From Bombilactobacillus bombi (GTDB taxonomy: Bacteria; Bacillota; Bacilli; Lactobacillales; Lactobacillaceae), in contig NZ_CP031513.1 of NCBI RefSeq assembly GCF_003522965.1, positions 1,302,001 through 1,366,000 on the forward strand: 64,000 nt of DNA, read 5' to 3'. The notes under the pieces were generated by a model that saw only the letters and a list, made by a program, of their open reading frames with translations, ran no database searches and was not told where the DNA came from. The position numbers and the translations under genes are program-made. Shown here in pieces: positions 9,240 through 16,625 of the stretch. Position 1 is the stretch's first letter. Every line of letters starts with the position of its first letter.

Positions 9240-9986
9240 TTATTCTAAACATAATCCCTGTTGATGTAATACCGCCAAAATTTGATCCCGCTTGGCCAAG
9301 CTAGTCGTTAGCTTTTGTGCGATTTGGTGTGTAAATGTATCAACACGCCGATTAGTATCACGCAAATCATAATATTGATGAATCTGATCATCGTAATCAG
9401 CCAAATCAGCCAATTCGTAGTGATAATCATATTGATTTTCAAAAGCTCGGAATTTCAATGGCAGTCGTGGCTTTAATTGTGGTTGTTGATCCGGGACTCC
9501 CACTTGTAATCCTAACAAAGGAAAAGTCATTTTTGGTAAATTTAATAATTTAATCATCTTTTGAGCATCATTTTGAATGCTGCCTAAAAACACACAGCCC
9601 AATCCCATGCTTTCAGCCGCTGTGGTCACATTTTGCGCTGTCAAAACAGTATCTTCCATTGCTTGTAAAAATACGTCCATTGCATGTAAGCGACCGTCAG
9701 TTTCTCCTTTTTGATGACGAATTTGTTGATTACGATAAAGATCAATTACAAAAATAAATAAATCTCCATTAGCTCCGACATAAGATTGAGTGGTAATATC
9801 GCGGATTTGTGAGCGGATTTGTGCATCGGTCACATGGATAACTGAACATTGCTGTAAAAAAGTTGAAGTGGCAGCTTGACGAGCTACTTCCATCAAGGTA
9901 TTTAATTGCTCTGTCGTTAAAGTTTGCGGTTTAAAAGCTCTAATAGTCCGACGATTTAGTAATAATTCTAAAGTTGGGTTTTCCAA
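9240..9986 (-). CDS. NfsA-type NADPH-dependent nitro/flavin reductase
   Basis: A 248-aa cytosolic flavoprotein. The start is TTG at 9986, nine nt after AGGAGG. The N-terminus LELLLNRRTIRAFKPQTL and the blocks VARQAATSTFLQQCSVIHV and GLGCVFLGSIQNDAQKMIKLLNLP match the NfsA/FRP branch of nitroreductases (FMN-binding, about 245 aa). It reduces nitro compounds, quinones or flavins using NADPH. It follows the SRAP gene by 12 nt, so the two are probably one transcript; its ribosome site lies at the SRAP stop codon. Confidence 0.87.
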   Translation of the reverse strand: MENPTLELLLNRRTIRAFKPQTLTTEQLNTLMEVARQAATSTFLQQCSVIHVTDAQIRSQIRDITTQSYVGANGDLFIFVIDLYRNQQIRHQKGETDGRLHAMDVFLQAMEDTVLTAQNVTTAAESMGLGCVFLGSIQNDAQKMIKLLNLPKMTFPLLGLQVGVPDQQPQLKPRLPLKFRAFENQYDYHYELADLADYDDQIHQYYDLRDTNRRVDTFTHQIAQKLTTSLAKRDQILAVLHQQGLCLE

Positions 9987-9998
9987 TGAAGATTCCTC

Positions 9999-10574
9999 CT
10001 AGTTTTTTGAAGATGATAGAACAGCAGTTAACGCAGGTGCCGTCTGCTGTAATAATTGCCGCGCAAAGTTTAAATTTTTTAACCAACTAGAAATTTGATT
10101 TTTACGCAGTAACAATGGCATACGATTATGAACCGTCGCTACCGATTCGTTGGGAGTTGTGGTAATAATAATTCCTCGGGGACGATGCTCAAAATAATCA
10201 TAGAATCCTGCTAAATATAAAGGCTGTGTTTGCTGGGAATAATTAAACCAATATTTTTCTTTTTGCTTATTCCATTCAAAAAATCCCGTTGTTGGATAAA
10301 CGGCTCGTTGCAATTGAAAAGGTCTGGCAAACATTGGCTTTTGCTCCAGCGTTTCGGCACGAGCATTAATAATAGATTGCCCATTCTTAAAACCAGGAAA
10401 TCCCCAAGTCATCGTAGTTACGCTAACTTTTTCCTGTTGATTAATCACCACAGCTGTTAAATCAGTGGGAAACACTTCTCCTGTTTTAGGTGGTGTTCCT
10501 CCTTGGCAAGCTAATTCGTAAATTTTTTGCATTTCTGGACTAGCTTGAGGTTCAAACATATACCGACCGCACAT
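9999..10574 (-). CDS. SRAP family protein (YedK/HMCES-like abasic-site shield)
   Basis: A 191-aa protein. The catalytic Cys2 is present (MCGRY). Other conserved residues are the active-site Asn in INARAET, the Glu in TGFFEW and the His in VHNRMP. All four are needed for forming the stable thiazolidine link with an abasic site in single-stranded DNA and for self-release of the initiator methionine. The family protects replication forks from abasic sites; in bacteria it is often linked to the SOS response, though I see no clear LexA box. It heads a two-gene unit with the nitroreductase. Confidence 0.92.
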   Translation of the reverse strand: MCGRYMFEPQASPEMQKIYELACQGGTPPKTGEVFPTDLTAVVINQQEKVSVTTMTWGFPGFKNGQSIINARAETLEQKPMFARPFQLQRAVYPTTGFFEWNKQKEKYWFNYSQQTQPLYLAGFYDYFEHRPRGIIITTTPNESVATVHNRMPLLLRKNQISSWLKNLNFARQLLQQTAPALTAVLSSSKN

Positions 10575-10643
10575 TTAATCATCTCCAATAATACAACTAA
10601 ATATAATACTACATTTTTTTATGCTGGTGGTTATTGCTGTTTG

Positions 10644-10672
10644 TTGACTACATCTTGTACTTAGTTTATACA
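10644..10672 (+). promoter_or_regulatory. Promoter of pnuC
   Basis: -35 TTGACT at 10644-10649, a 17-nt spacer, and -10 TATACA at 10667-10672. The predicted start of transcription falls inside the AACAC...GTGTT dyad. Confidence 0.6.
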
Positions 10673-10673
10673 T

Positions 10674-10692
10674 AACACATATATCTAGTGTT
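10674..10692. promoter_or_regulatory. Dyad over the pnuC transcription start, candidate operator
   Basis: AACAC / GTGTT arms separated by 9 nt lie immediately downstream of the -10 element, where a repressor would block initiation. Regulation of pnuC by a niacin-sensing repressor such as NiaR is known in related bacteria; I cannot match this site to that motif with certainty. Confidence 0.4.
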
Positions 10693-10764
10693 TTAAAGTC
10701 TTTTTTTTAAAAAATTTGCTAGTAGAATGAATTAGCGAAAATAAATTATTTAGGGGGACTTATC

Positions 10765-11502
10765 TTGCAAGGTGCAAATGAGAATTATTTTAAGTGGTTA
10801 TTTAAACAACTGAAAGGTTGGCCACAACAAAACTATTATCTGTTTTGGTTTTCTTTAGGTTGTCAAATTATGACTTTGGTTGACCATCCAATTACACCAG
10901 TAGCGATTATCACTTTTATTGGTACTACTTTAGGTGTTTTATGCGTACTAGCAATTAATGCTACAAAGGCAGTCAATGGCTGGTTAGGTTTATTAAGTGC
11001 TGCTTGTTTTATTTACGTCGGTTTTGAAGCTAAAAATTATCTTTCCATGTTCGAACAATTAGCTTATGTTTTAACATTAGATATTCCCATTTTAATTAGC
11101 GTGCGGACTTGGAATGACGATACTAAAAATCATCTCAAAAAATTCTCATCCAAAGAATGGATTATCTCTATCATCTTTACGCTTGTAGTTTGGGCACTAA
11201 GTGCTTATCTGATTGGACATCTAACCAATGATCCACGACCAATTTATGATGGTATGGCATTTGCTATCAGTTTAACTGGTGGTATTGTTTGCTTCTTGCG
11301 TTATAATAATCAATACTTCTGGTGGTTAACTTCTGGAATCGCACAATTGATTCTGTGGGCTATTACCTTTAAACAAGGAGACGCTAGCCTAGGAATGGCT
11401 ATTAACTCCAGTGTCTACGTCGTGAATGATATCTTGGCATTTACAGTTAGTCCTTGGTTTAATACCGGACGGCGTCGTCTAGGTTTGAAAGAAATCAAAT
11501 AA
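10765..11502 (+). CDS. pnuC: PnuC-type nicotinamide riboside/mononucleotide transporter
   Basis: A 245-aa membrane protein with about seven helices. The start is TTG at 10765 following AGGGGGA. It matches PnuC in length and in features such as NGWLGLLSAACFIYVGFEAKNY, an amphipathic N-terminus, and an aromatic-rich segment NNQYFWWLTSGIAQLILW in the last helices. It brings a vitamin B3 precursor into the cell by facilitated diffusion, trapped by phosphorylation for NAD synthesis. It is a single gene with its own promoter and a strong terminator shared with the convergent MFS gene. Confidence 0.88.
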   Translation: MQGANENYFKWLFKQLKGWPQQNYYLFWFSLGCQIMTLVDHPITPVAIITFIGTTLGVLCVLAINATKAVNGWLGLLSAACFIYVGFEAKNYLSMFEQLAYVLTLDIPILISVRTWNDDTKNHLKKFSSKEWIISIIFTLVVWALSAYLIGHLTNDPRPIYDGMAFAISLTGGIVCFLRYNNQYFWWLTSGIAQLILWAITFKQGDASLGMAINSSVYVVNDILAFTVSPWFNTGRRRLGLKEIK

Positions 11503-11510
11503 TCTTGAAA

Positions 11511-11550
11511 AAAACGAGCACAGACCAAACTTTATCTGTGCTCGTTTTTT
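11511..11550. terminator. Bidirectional terminator between pnuC and the MFS gene
   Basis: Stem ACGAGCACAGA / TCTGTGCTCGT with A-run and T-run on either side. Confidence 0.9.
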
Positions 11551-11561
11551 GACTACTTAAA

Positions 11562-12737
11562 TTAATTATTTTTCTGAGCAAATTTATTAATAAAGATTAC
11601 AATCAAAATAGCAATTAAAATATATAAAGCCCCACTTGGTCCTACGGAGCTAAGTCCTACATTAGCTACTAAAAAACTCCCAGTAGCTGAACCCACAGCA
11701 ATCCCAAAATTAGAAAAAATCGAATTAATGGAGGATGCTAGTAAAATTGATTGTGGATAATCTTGTTGCGCAATATCCAAATAAAAGATAGCAATTGGCG
11801 AACTCACTAGATACATGGCTATTCCAATTAACAAAATCACTCCCACACTGAGCCAGCGCCATACTAATAAAAAGGGAAATACTAATAATATTACTATCAA
11901 AACTCCGTAAATTTTAGACATATAAGTTAAGCCATCCCGTTCGGCCAGCCAACCACTAATTTGATTACTAATAATTGAAGTAATCCCATATAAAAATAAG
12001 ATAATTGTGATGCTATTGGCGTTAAAGTGAAGTTGTGACGATAAAATGGGCCGCAAATAAGTATACAGCGGATAAAAGCCTGCAAGATTAAACAAGGGCA
12101 AAAACATCCCTACTAAAATCCGGCGATCGGTAAAGATTTTTAATTGTTGCTTCATTTTACTGCTCGGCGGCACAATATCATTAGGTAGTGCTAATAACAT
12201 AATAACCAAAGCCAATATACTAACTACTACAATCACACCAAAAGCTGCTTGCCACTTCCAGTGAATACTGATCCATGTTCCTAAAGGTACCCCTAAGACA
12301 GAAGCAATGCTGAAGCCAGAATAAATACCAGCAATTAAACGTGGGCGCTTAGCTGGAGTGGCAATTGCATTAGCAAAAGTCATAGCAATAGAGACAATTA
12401 CTCCCGATACTAAAGCTGTTATAATTCGCGAAATTGCTAACCAAAAAAAATTATTGGCTACTGCACTCATTACATTACCTGCAATAAAAATCAACATTAA
12501 AATTGTCATGGAATAATACAAATTATATCGACCAATTGCCGTAGCAATAATCGGTGTACTTACAGCATAAACCAGCGCAAAAATTGTTACTAAATATCCT
12601 ACAGCGGCCACAGATGTATGTAAATCACGTGCAATATCATTTAAGACACCAACTATAACAAATTCACTACAGCCTAGAATAAAACCTGTCATTACCAAAA
12701 CAAAAACTTGCATCTTAAAATTGTTTAGCTTTTTCAT
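11562..12737 (-). CDS. MFS efflux transporter (AraJ/sugar-efflux type, DHA1)
   Basis: A 391-aa, 12-helix major facilitator. A GGAG site precedes the ATG. The N-terminus FILGCSEFVIVGVLNDIARDL with the following YLVTIFALVYAVSTPI matches the DHA1 arabinose-efflux/chloramphenicol-resistance subgroup, in which motif D1 (the acidic residue in SEFVIVG) is conserved. Motif C glycines (GIYSGFSIASVLGVPLGTWI) place it among drug-proton antiporters. The substrate is unknown. It is followed by a terminator shared with pnuC. Confidence 0.82.
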   Translation of the reverse strand: MKKLNNFKMQVFVLVMTGFILGCSEFVIVGVLNDIARDLHTSVAAVGYLVTIFALVYAVSTPIIATAIGRYNLYYSMTILMLIFIAGNVMSAVANNFFWLAISRIITALVSGVIVSIAMTFANAIATPAKRPRLIAGIYSGFSIASVLGVPLGTWISIHWKWQAAFGVIVVVSILALVIMLLALPNDIVPPSSKMKQQLKIFTDRRILVGMFLPLFNLAGFYPLYTYLRPILSSQLHFNANSITIILFLYGITSIISNQISGWLAERDGLTYMSKIYGVLIVILLVFPFLLVWRWLSVGVILLIGIAMYLVSSPIAIFYLDIAQQDYPQSILLASSINSIFSNFGIAVGSATGSFLVANVGLSSVGPSGALYILIAILIVIFINKFAQKNN

Positions 12738-12819
12738 GAGCAGCTCTCCTTCTTTACAAAATCAAACTCAAACATCGTATCACAGGAATAACAATATTGT
12801 AAATATGCATTTGCATATA

Positions 12820-12856
12820 AAAAGGCTTCTTTGGAAATTATCCAAAGAAGCCTTTA
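12820..12856 (-). terminator. Terminator of the cold-shock gene
   Basis: Stem AAAGGCTTCTTTGGA / TCCAAAGAAGCCTTT followed on the minus strand by TTTTTAT. Confidence 0.88.
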
Positions 12857-12896
12857 GCTGTTTTTAATTTAACAATTATTTACTGTTTAATAAAAA

Positions 12897-13097
12897 TTAT
12901 TCAGCAACAACGTTAACTGCTTGTGGTCCACGATCACTTTCTTCAACATCAAAAGTAACATGTTGACCATCGTTCAAAGTCTTGTAACCATCACTTTGGA
13001 TAGCAGAAAAATGAACGAATAAATCGTCACCGTTATCGCGTGTAATAAAACCATAACCCTTGTCACCATTAAACCATTTAACTGTTCCTTGTTCCAT
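12897..13097 (-). CDS. csp: Cold-shock protein (CspA family)
   Basis: A 66-aa single cold-shock domain. The true start is the ATG at 13097, after AGGAGG; an upstream in-frame extension is leader sequence. RNP1 (KGYGFI) and RNP2 (LFVHFSAI) are both intact. It binds single-stranded RNA/DNA and keeps transcripts unfolded. The stretch of about 150 nt between the upstream terminator and the start codon is long enough for the structured 5' leader usual for csp genes. Single-gene unit with its own terminator. Confidence 0.96.
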   Translation of the reverse strand: MEQGTVKWFNGDKGYGFITRDNGDDLFVHFSAIQSDGYKTLNDGQHVTFDVEESDRGPQAVNVVAE

Positions 13098-13251
13098 ATG
13101 AATGAAACCTCCTGCGCTGTGCGCAACATTTTTTTGCATTAAAGTCGAGCTAGAAAATCATCATTCATAAAAGAACAAAAAATTTTAACCGAAACATTAA
13201 CCCAATAAGTACATATTACAACCATTAGTTGAGAAAAGCAAGACAAAAATA

Positions 13252-13279
13252 TAAAAAAGCCAACGTTTACCGTTAGCTA
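13252..13279 (-). terminator. Terminator of the NlpC/P60 gene
   Basis: Stem AGCTAACG / CGTTGGCT (one G-U pair), loop GTAAA, followed on the minus strand by TTTTTTAT. Confidence 0.8.
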
Positions 13280-13290
13280 TACTTAAATTA

Positions 13291-13968
13291 TTAAAGCACC
13301 CGCACACCAAATGATGGCATGAAGTAACTAGAAATTGTGTGAACATCAACATTTTGACCAGGTTTAGGTGCATCGATATACTGGTTATTACCTACATATA
13401 AAGCTACATGATAAGTAGAACCATGTGAACCCCAGAACACTAAATCTCCTGGCTTCATATCATTAATAGCAACACTCTGACCAGCGCCTTCTTGTGCTAC
13501 AGTATAGCCACCGATTTCTTTACCTAAAGCTTGTTGATATACATAATGCATTAAACCAGAGCAATCAAAAGCGCTTGGTCCTTTAGCACCCCAAGAATAT
13601 GGCTTGCCTATTTGAGCTTTAGCAGTATCAATTAATTTTTGTGCTTGTGCATTTGTGTCAACTACATCACTGCTCTTAATCCATGCACTGCTAGCCAAAT
13701 TATACCAAACCTGACCTTTAGCATCTGTTGCAACACTAACAACAGACCAAGCTGTATTATCAGCAACATTTTGACCAGTTGCAGCAGCATTATCGTCTGG
13801 GCTAACCCGTAAAGCAACTTGACCACCGTTAGCATTAACAGTTACTGCTTGTCCTGCAACAGCAGCCTGCACTTCTTGAGTATGATTGCTGGAATTAAAA
13901 GCACCCAAAGCTGAAATTCCGATAACACTAGCTGCGATGAAACTGGTAATTTGCTTTTTAGAAACCAT
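13291..13968 (-). CDS. Secreted NlpC/P60 peptidoglycan hydrolase with SH3-like domain
   Basis: A 225-aa exported protein. The signal peptide ends near VQAA. A bacterial SH3-like wall-binding segment follows at about residues 35-100 (VALRVSPDDNAAATGQNV...WYNLASSAWIKSSDVV). The C-terminal NlpC/P60 domain starts near residue 110 (AQIGKPYSWGAKGPSAFDCSGL), with the catalytic Cys in DCSG and His in YHVALYV. It cuts gamma-D-Glu-diamino acid bonds in wall peptides and works in cell separation or turnover. It is a single-gene unit. TGTAAT/TGTAAC boxes lie upstream. Confidence 0.92.
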   Translation of the reverse strand: MVSKKQITSFIAASVIGISALGAFNSSNHTQEVQAAVAGQAVTVNANGGQVALRVSPDDNAAATGQNVADNTAWSVVSVATDAKGQVWYNLASSAWIKSSDVVDTNAQAQKLIDTAKAQIGKPYSWGAKGPSAFDCSGLMHYVYQQALGKEIGGYTVAQEGAGQSVAINDMKPGDLVFWGSHGSTYHVALYVGNNQYIDAPKPGQNVDVHTISSYFMPSFGVRVL

Positions 13969-14118
13969 AAAAAATATTTTCCTCCATATAAATAGAAATA
14001 TTATTATTCTCTTAATTGTTTTATTTTAAATTTGATTTTAACTATTGTTCATGAGCTCTTTGAAAAACTCTCGAACAACTCAACAAAGAGAAGAATACAC
14101 TACTTATATTGCAAGAAT

Positions 14119-14156
14119 GTTACAAGAGAAAGAATAAAGCATTACAAATCATTACA
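14119..14156 (-). promoter_or_regulatory. Three TGTAA(T/C) boxes upstream of the NlpC/P60 gene
   Basis: On the minus strand TGTAAT occurs at 14151-14156 and 14141-14146, and TGTAAC at 14119-14124. Offsets are 10 and 22 nt. WalR boxes are TGTWAH-N5-TGTWAH (11-nt offset), so the pair at 10 nt does not fit exactly, while the 22-nt pair keeps the helical phase. WalRK control of wall hydrolases is known in this group. Confidence 0.3.
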
Positions 14157-14171
14157 AAACCCAATTATTCG

Positions 14172-14741
14172 TCATTTTTTATGATGAGAAATAGTTTTTA
14201 GTCTTTGTATCAATTGATCTAAGCGCTTTTGTGTCTGCAGCCAGTTATCATTATTAATGACATAGGCTTGATTTTTCAAGTCTGGAGGCAAATGTAAATC
14301 CCGCTGAAATTCTGGACTGTTTAAGCGTTGCTTAAGGGCTTGTTGATCATCAGAACGAAGTTGAAGACGCTGGTATAACTCCTTTATATCCATTGTCAAA
14401 AAAATTATAACTGTCTCTTTAGGATAGTGTTGTTTATAGGTAATAGCCCCTGCTGTATCTAAGACAATACTGACCCAATCATTTTTAGCCCAACTTTTGT
14501 TTAGTCCTTCAACAGAAGAACCATAAAGATAACCGGCATACTGAACTTGTTCTAAATAATTGTTCTGAGCAAAACTAGTTGGTGTTTCAAAATAATAATC
14601 TACTCCATCTACTTCACCCAGACGCTGAGGGCGCGTTGTATGTGTAATTATGGCCGGTATATGATGTTTTTGCAGTAAATAACGGCTTACTGTAGTTTTA
14701 CCGACGCCACTGGCTCCAGTTAAAATAAATAATTTTTTCAT
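14172..14741 (-). CDS. Guanylate-kinase-like nucleotide kinase
   Basis: A 189-aa cytosolic protein. The P-loop GASGVGKTT lies at residues 9-17, and THTTRPQRLGEVDGVDYYF matches the GMP-binding TTR.pR.GE.dG.dY.F block of guanylate kinases. The lid region is reduced and the C-terminal half diverges from canonical Gmk, so it is probably a second, specialised paralogue rather than the essential gmk. No partner genes are apparent: it stands between the NlpC/P60 gene and a divergent DUF2187-like gene. Confidence 0.75.
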   Translation of the reverse strand: MKKLFILTGASGVGKTTVSRYLLQKHHIPAIITHTTRPQRLGEVDGVDYYFETPTSFAQNNYLEQVQYAGYLYGSSVEGLNKSWAKNDWVSIVLDTAGAITYKQHYPKETVIIFLTMDIKELYQRLQLRSDDQQALKQRLNSPEFQRDLHLPPDLKNQAYVINNDNWLQTQKRLDQLIQRLKTISHHKK

Positions 14742-14820
14742 CTAAGTACTCCTAAATAATTGTCAAATTGGAAATTATATTCTATTATAAATAGAAGTTT
14801 GTACAAAGGAAGGTCAGATA

Positions 14821-15066
14821 ATGAAGATTTCTGCAATTAATGTTGGTGATAAGCTTCAAGGTAAAGTTCAAGAAGACATGGAACATCCTTTTATCGGTAC
14901 AGTTGAAAAAGTATATAGTAATTCTGCATTATTGACAATTGATGATTATGATCCAAAAGATAGTGACAATGTAGCGGAATTGAATCACAAAATTATCGTT
15001 AACGTAAACTCACTTAAAAAGCTTAAAGACAACAATACTCCAGATAAAAGTACCACAACCAAATAG
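14821..15066 (+). CDS. DUF2187-like small protein
   Basis: An 81-aa soluble protein with an AAGGAAGGTCAG site before the ATG. It has an SH3-like beta-barrel pattern: NVGDKLQGKV, FIGTVEKVYSNSALLTID, LNHKIIVNVNSLKKL. This resembles the DUF2187 family (YkvS of Bacillus), whose function is unknown. The C-terminal tail is polar and probably disordered. Single gene with its own terminator. Confidence 0.6.
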   Translation: MKISAINVGDKLQGKVQEDMEHPFIGTVEKVYSNSALLTIDDYDPKDSDNVAELNHKIIVNVNSLKKLKDNNTPDKSTTTK

Positions 15067-15082
15067 TAGCAATATTTTCCTT

Positions 15083-15123
15083 AAAAAGAGCGTTAAGATT
15101 ATATTTGTCTTAACGCTCTTTTA
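15083..15123. terminator. Bidirectional terminator
   Basis: Stem AAAGAGCGTTAAGA / TCTTAACGCTCTTT between two convergent genes. Confidence 0.9.
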
Positions 15124-15138
15124 GTATGCGTATAAAAA

Positions 15139-15759
15139 TTACTTGATGATATTAACAAAGGTACTTGAAGGTACGCGGATTAAAGAATAATCTGTAGCTA
15201 CATTACCCGCATGTAACCCCAAACCATTGGTAACATTATTTTTATAACGAGCTATCATTGTCATTACGTATGCATACTGATACTTCTTATCGTACTTTTC
15301 TGTATGCGGCCAAGGGTAATTCTTAGCATTTAAACTAATCGGTTGATGGCCGTCAGAGATTGAAGCATTGTTTCCAGGGACAGTGAAGCGCGCTCCTTTT
15401 ACCCAGTAAGTGTAATATTGCATAATGTTTTTCCCTTGGGCTTCTTTGGCTTGTACATAAAATCCCTGAGCGTCTTTAGTTTGCATAACTAAGGGCTTAA
15501 CTTCATAAGTTAAGTAAACTCGTTGGGTATCTTTGACACTAACTTTATTTAAAAAGGTCAGATAAAACATCGTTCCAATTGCCAGTAAGATGGCTCCAAC
15601 TTCTATAATATCTAACAAACTATTAGACAAAGAATGACGCTTTTTGTGCACAACAATCATTTTTAAATGGCGCTTACGAATGTTAAAAATAACCGCAACA
15701 ATCGCAACGATAATTATCAGCCACACGGCCAGTCCTAAAAGATTCCAATTTAAATGCAT
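15139..15759 (-). CDS. Lactobacillus-type conserved membrane protein (LVIS_2131-like)
   Basis: A 206-aa protein with two N-terminal membrane segments (about residues 5-26 and 48-68) joined by a basic loop (KRHLKMIVVHKKRHS), then a roughly 135-aa extracellular domain rich in Tyr, Lys and Asn. I recognise it as similar to a conserved hypothetical family of lactobacilli (named after LVIS_2131); that match is from memory and uncertain. No catalytic motif is visible. It faces the nrd operon divergently across a 229-nt region. Confidence 0.55.
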   Translation of the reverse strand: MHLNWNLLGLAVWLIIIVAIVAVIFNIRKRHLKMIVVHKKRHSLSNSLLDIIEVGAILLAIGTMFYLTFLNKVSVKDTQRVYLTYEVKPLVMQTKDAQGFYVQAKEAQGKNIMQYYTYWVKGARFTVPGNNASISDGHQPISLNAKNYPWPHTEKYDKKYQYAYVMTMIARYKNNVTNGLGLHAGNVATDYSLIRVPSSTFVNIIK

Positions 15760-15892
15760 TATCCATACTCTCCAGTTTATAAAATGATTTAATTTGTGAC
15801 TTAATTATAGCTCAATCACTAGTTGCTTATCCATGATAAATAATTTTAAAAATTTTTTTCCATTCAAACCGCGTTCTCATCACTACCAGCAA

Positions 15893-15908
15893 ACACATGA
15901 TACAGTGT
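15893..15908. promoter_or_regulatory. NrdR box 1
   Basis: ACACATGATACAGTGT matches 13 of 16 positions of the NrdR consensus ACACWATATATWGTGT. It lies exactly 31 bp (three helical turns) upstream of box 2, the spacing usual for NrdR box pairs. Confidence 0.85.
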
Positions 15909-15923
15909 TCACTAACTAAGACA

Positions 15924-15939
15924 ACACTATATATTGTAT
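15924..15939. promoter_or_regulatory. NrdR box 2, overlapping the -35 of nrdHIEF
   Basis: ACACTATATATTGTAT matches 15 of 16 positions of the NrdR consensus. It covers the -35 element TTGTAT (15934-15939), so binding by NrdR would block RNA polymerase. Confidence 0.92.
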
Positions 15940-15962
15940 TTGTCTTCTAGAGAAGCTATAAT
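15934..15962 (+). promoter_or_regulatory. Promoter of nrdHIEF
   Basis: -35 TTGTAT at 15934-15939, 17-nt spacer, -10 TATAAT at 15957-15962. It is followed 27 nt later by the nrdH start codon with an AAGGGAGG ribosome site. Confidence 0.85.
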
Positions 15963-15988
15963 AATTACAGTTTAAGGGAGGCTTTATT

Positions 15989-16222
15989 ATGAAAAATCCA
16001 ATTACAGTTTTTACTAAAAATGGTTGTATCCAATGTAAAATGACCAAAAGATTTTTAAACGAACATAACGTTCATTTTGAAGAACGCAATATTAATAATC
16101 AACCCCAATATCTTGATTATCTTAAGCAACAAGGATTTCAAAGTGTGCCTGTAGTAATGGCTGCTGATAACAATCCAATTGTTGGTTTTCGTCCTGACGA
16201 GTTAAAGGAGCTCACACATTAA
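15989..16222 (+). CDS. nrdH: Glutaredoxin-like redox protein NrdH
   Basis: A 77-aa thioredoxin-fold protein with the redox motif CIQC at residues 12-15 (NGCIQCKMTKRFL), a cis-Pro segment (SVPVV) and the C-terminal GFRPDEL typical of NrdH. It reduces the class Ib ribonucleotide reductase NrdE after each turnover, itself kept reduced by thioredoxin reductase. It is the first gene of nrdHIEF and ends 1 nt before nrdI begins. Confidence 0.95.
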   Translation: MKNPITVFTKNGCIQCKMTKRFLNEHNVHFEERNINNQPQYLDYLKQQGFQSVPVVMAADNNPIVGFRPDELKELTH

Positions 16223-16223
16223 A

Positions 16224-16625
16224 ATGAAAATTGCTTTTTATTCAATTACTGGACAAACACGACGCTTTATTCAAAAAACTGGTCTGAAAGCCTATGAAAT
16301 CAATGATGCTGATCCTGATCATGAAATGGGTGCACCTTATATTTTAGTAGTACCTGCCTATGATGATGATATGATGGATGCAGTGATTGATTTTTTAGGT
16401 TATCAATCTAACACACGTAACTTAGTTGGTGTTGCAGGTGGCGGCAATCGTAACTTTAACGAACTATATATTCATACTGCTAAAGATATTGCTCATGGCT
16501 TGCAGGTACCAGTTGTTTTTGATTTTGAATTTAATGGTACTGACAATGATGTCAAAAATTTCCAGAAAGTAGTTGAAGAATTTGAGTCTAAACAATCTCG
16601 ACATATCCAAAGTCACATACTTTAA
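16224..16625 (+). CDS. nrdI: Flavodoxin-like NrdI
   Basis: A 133-aa FMN protein that supplies superoxide to NrdF to build its dimanganese-tyrosyl radical cofactor. Visible features are the FMN phosphate loop YSITGQTRRFI (residues 6-16), the VPAYDDD segment and GVAGGGNRNFNELY near residue 72, all characteristic of NrdI. Its last 53 nt overlap the start of nrdE in another frame, which suggests translational coupling. Confidence 0.95.
   Translation: MKIAFYSITGQTRRFIQKTGLKAYEINDADPDHEMGAPYILVVPAYDDDMMDAVIDFLGYQSNTRNLVGVAGGGNRNFNELYIHTAKDIAHGLQVPVVFDFEFNGTDNDVKNFQKVVEEFESKQSRHIQSHIL

Noticed and set aside
10648-10660. CTACATCTTGTAC in the pnuC promoter resembling the CTACA-N3-TGTAG palindrome
   Set aside because: One arm is imperfect and the position (between -35 and -10) differs; likely chance.
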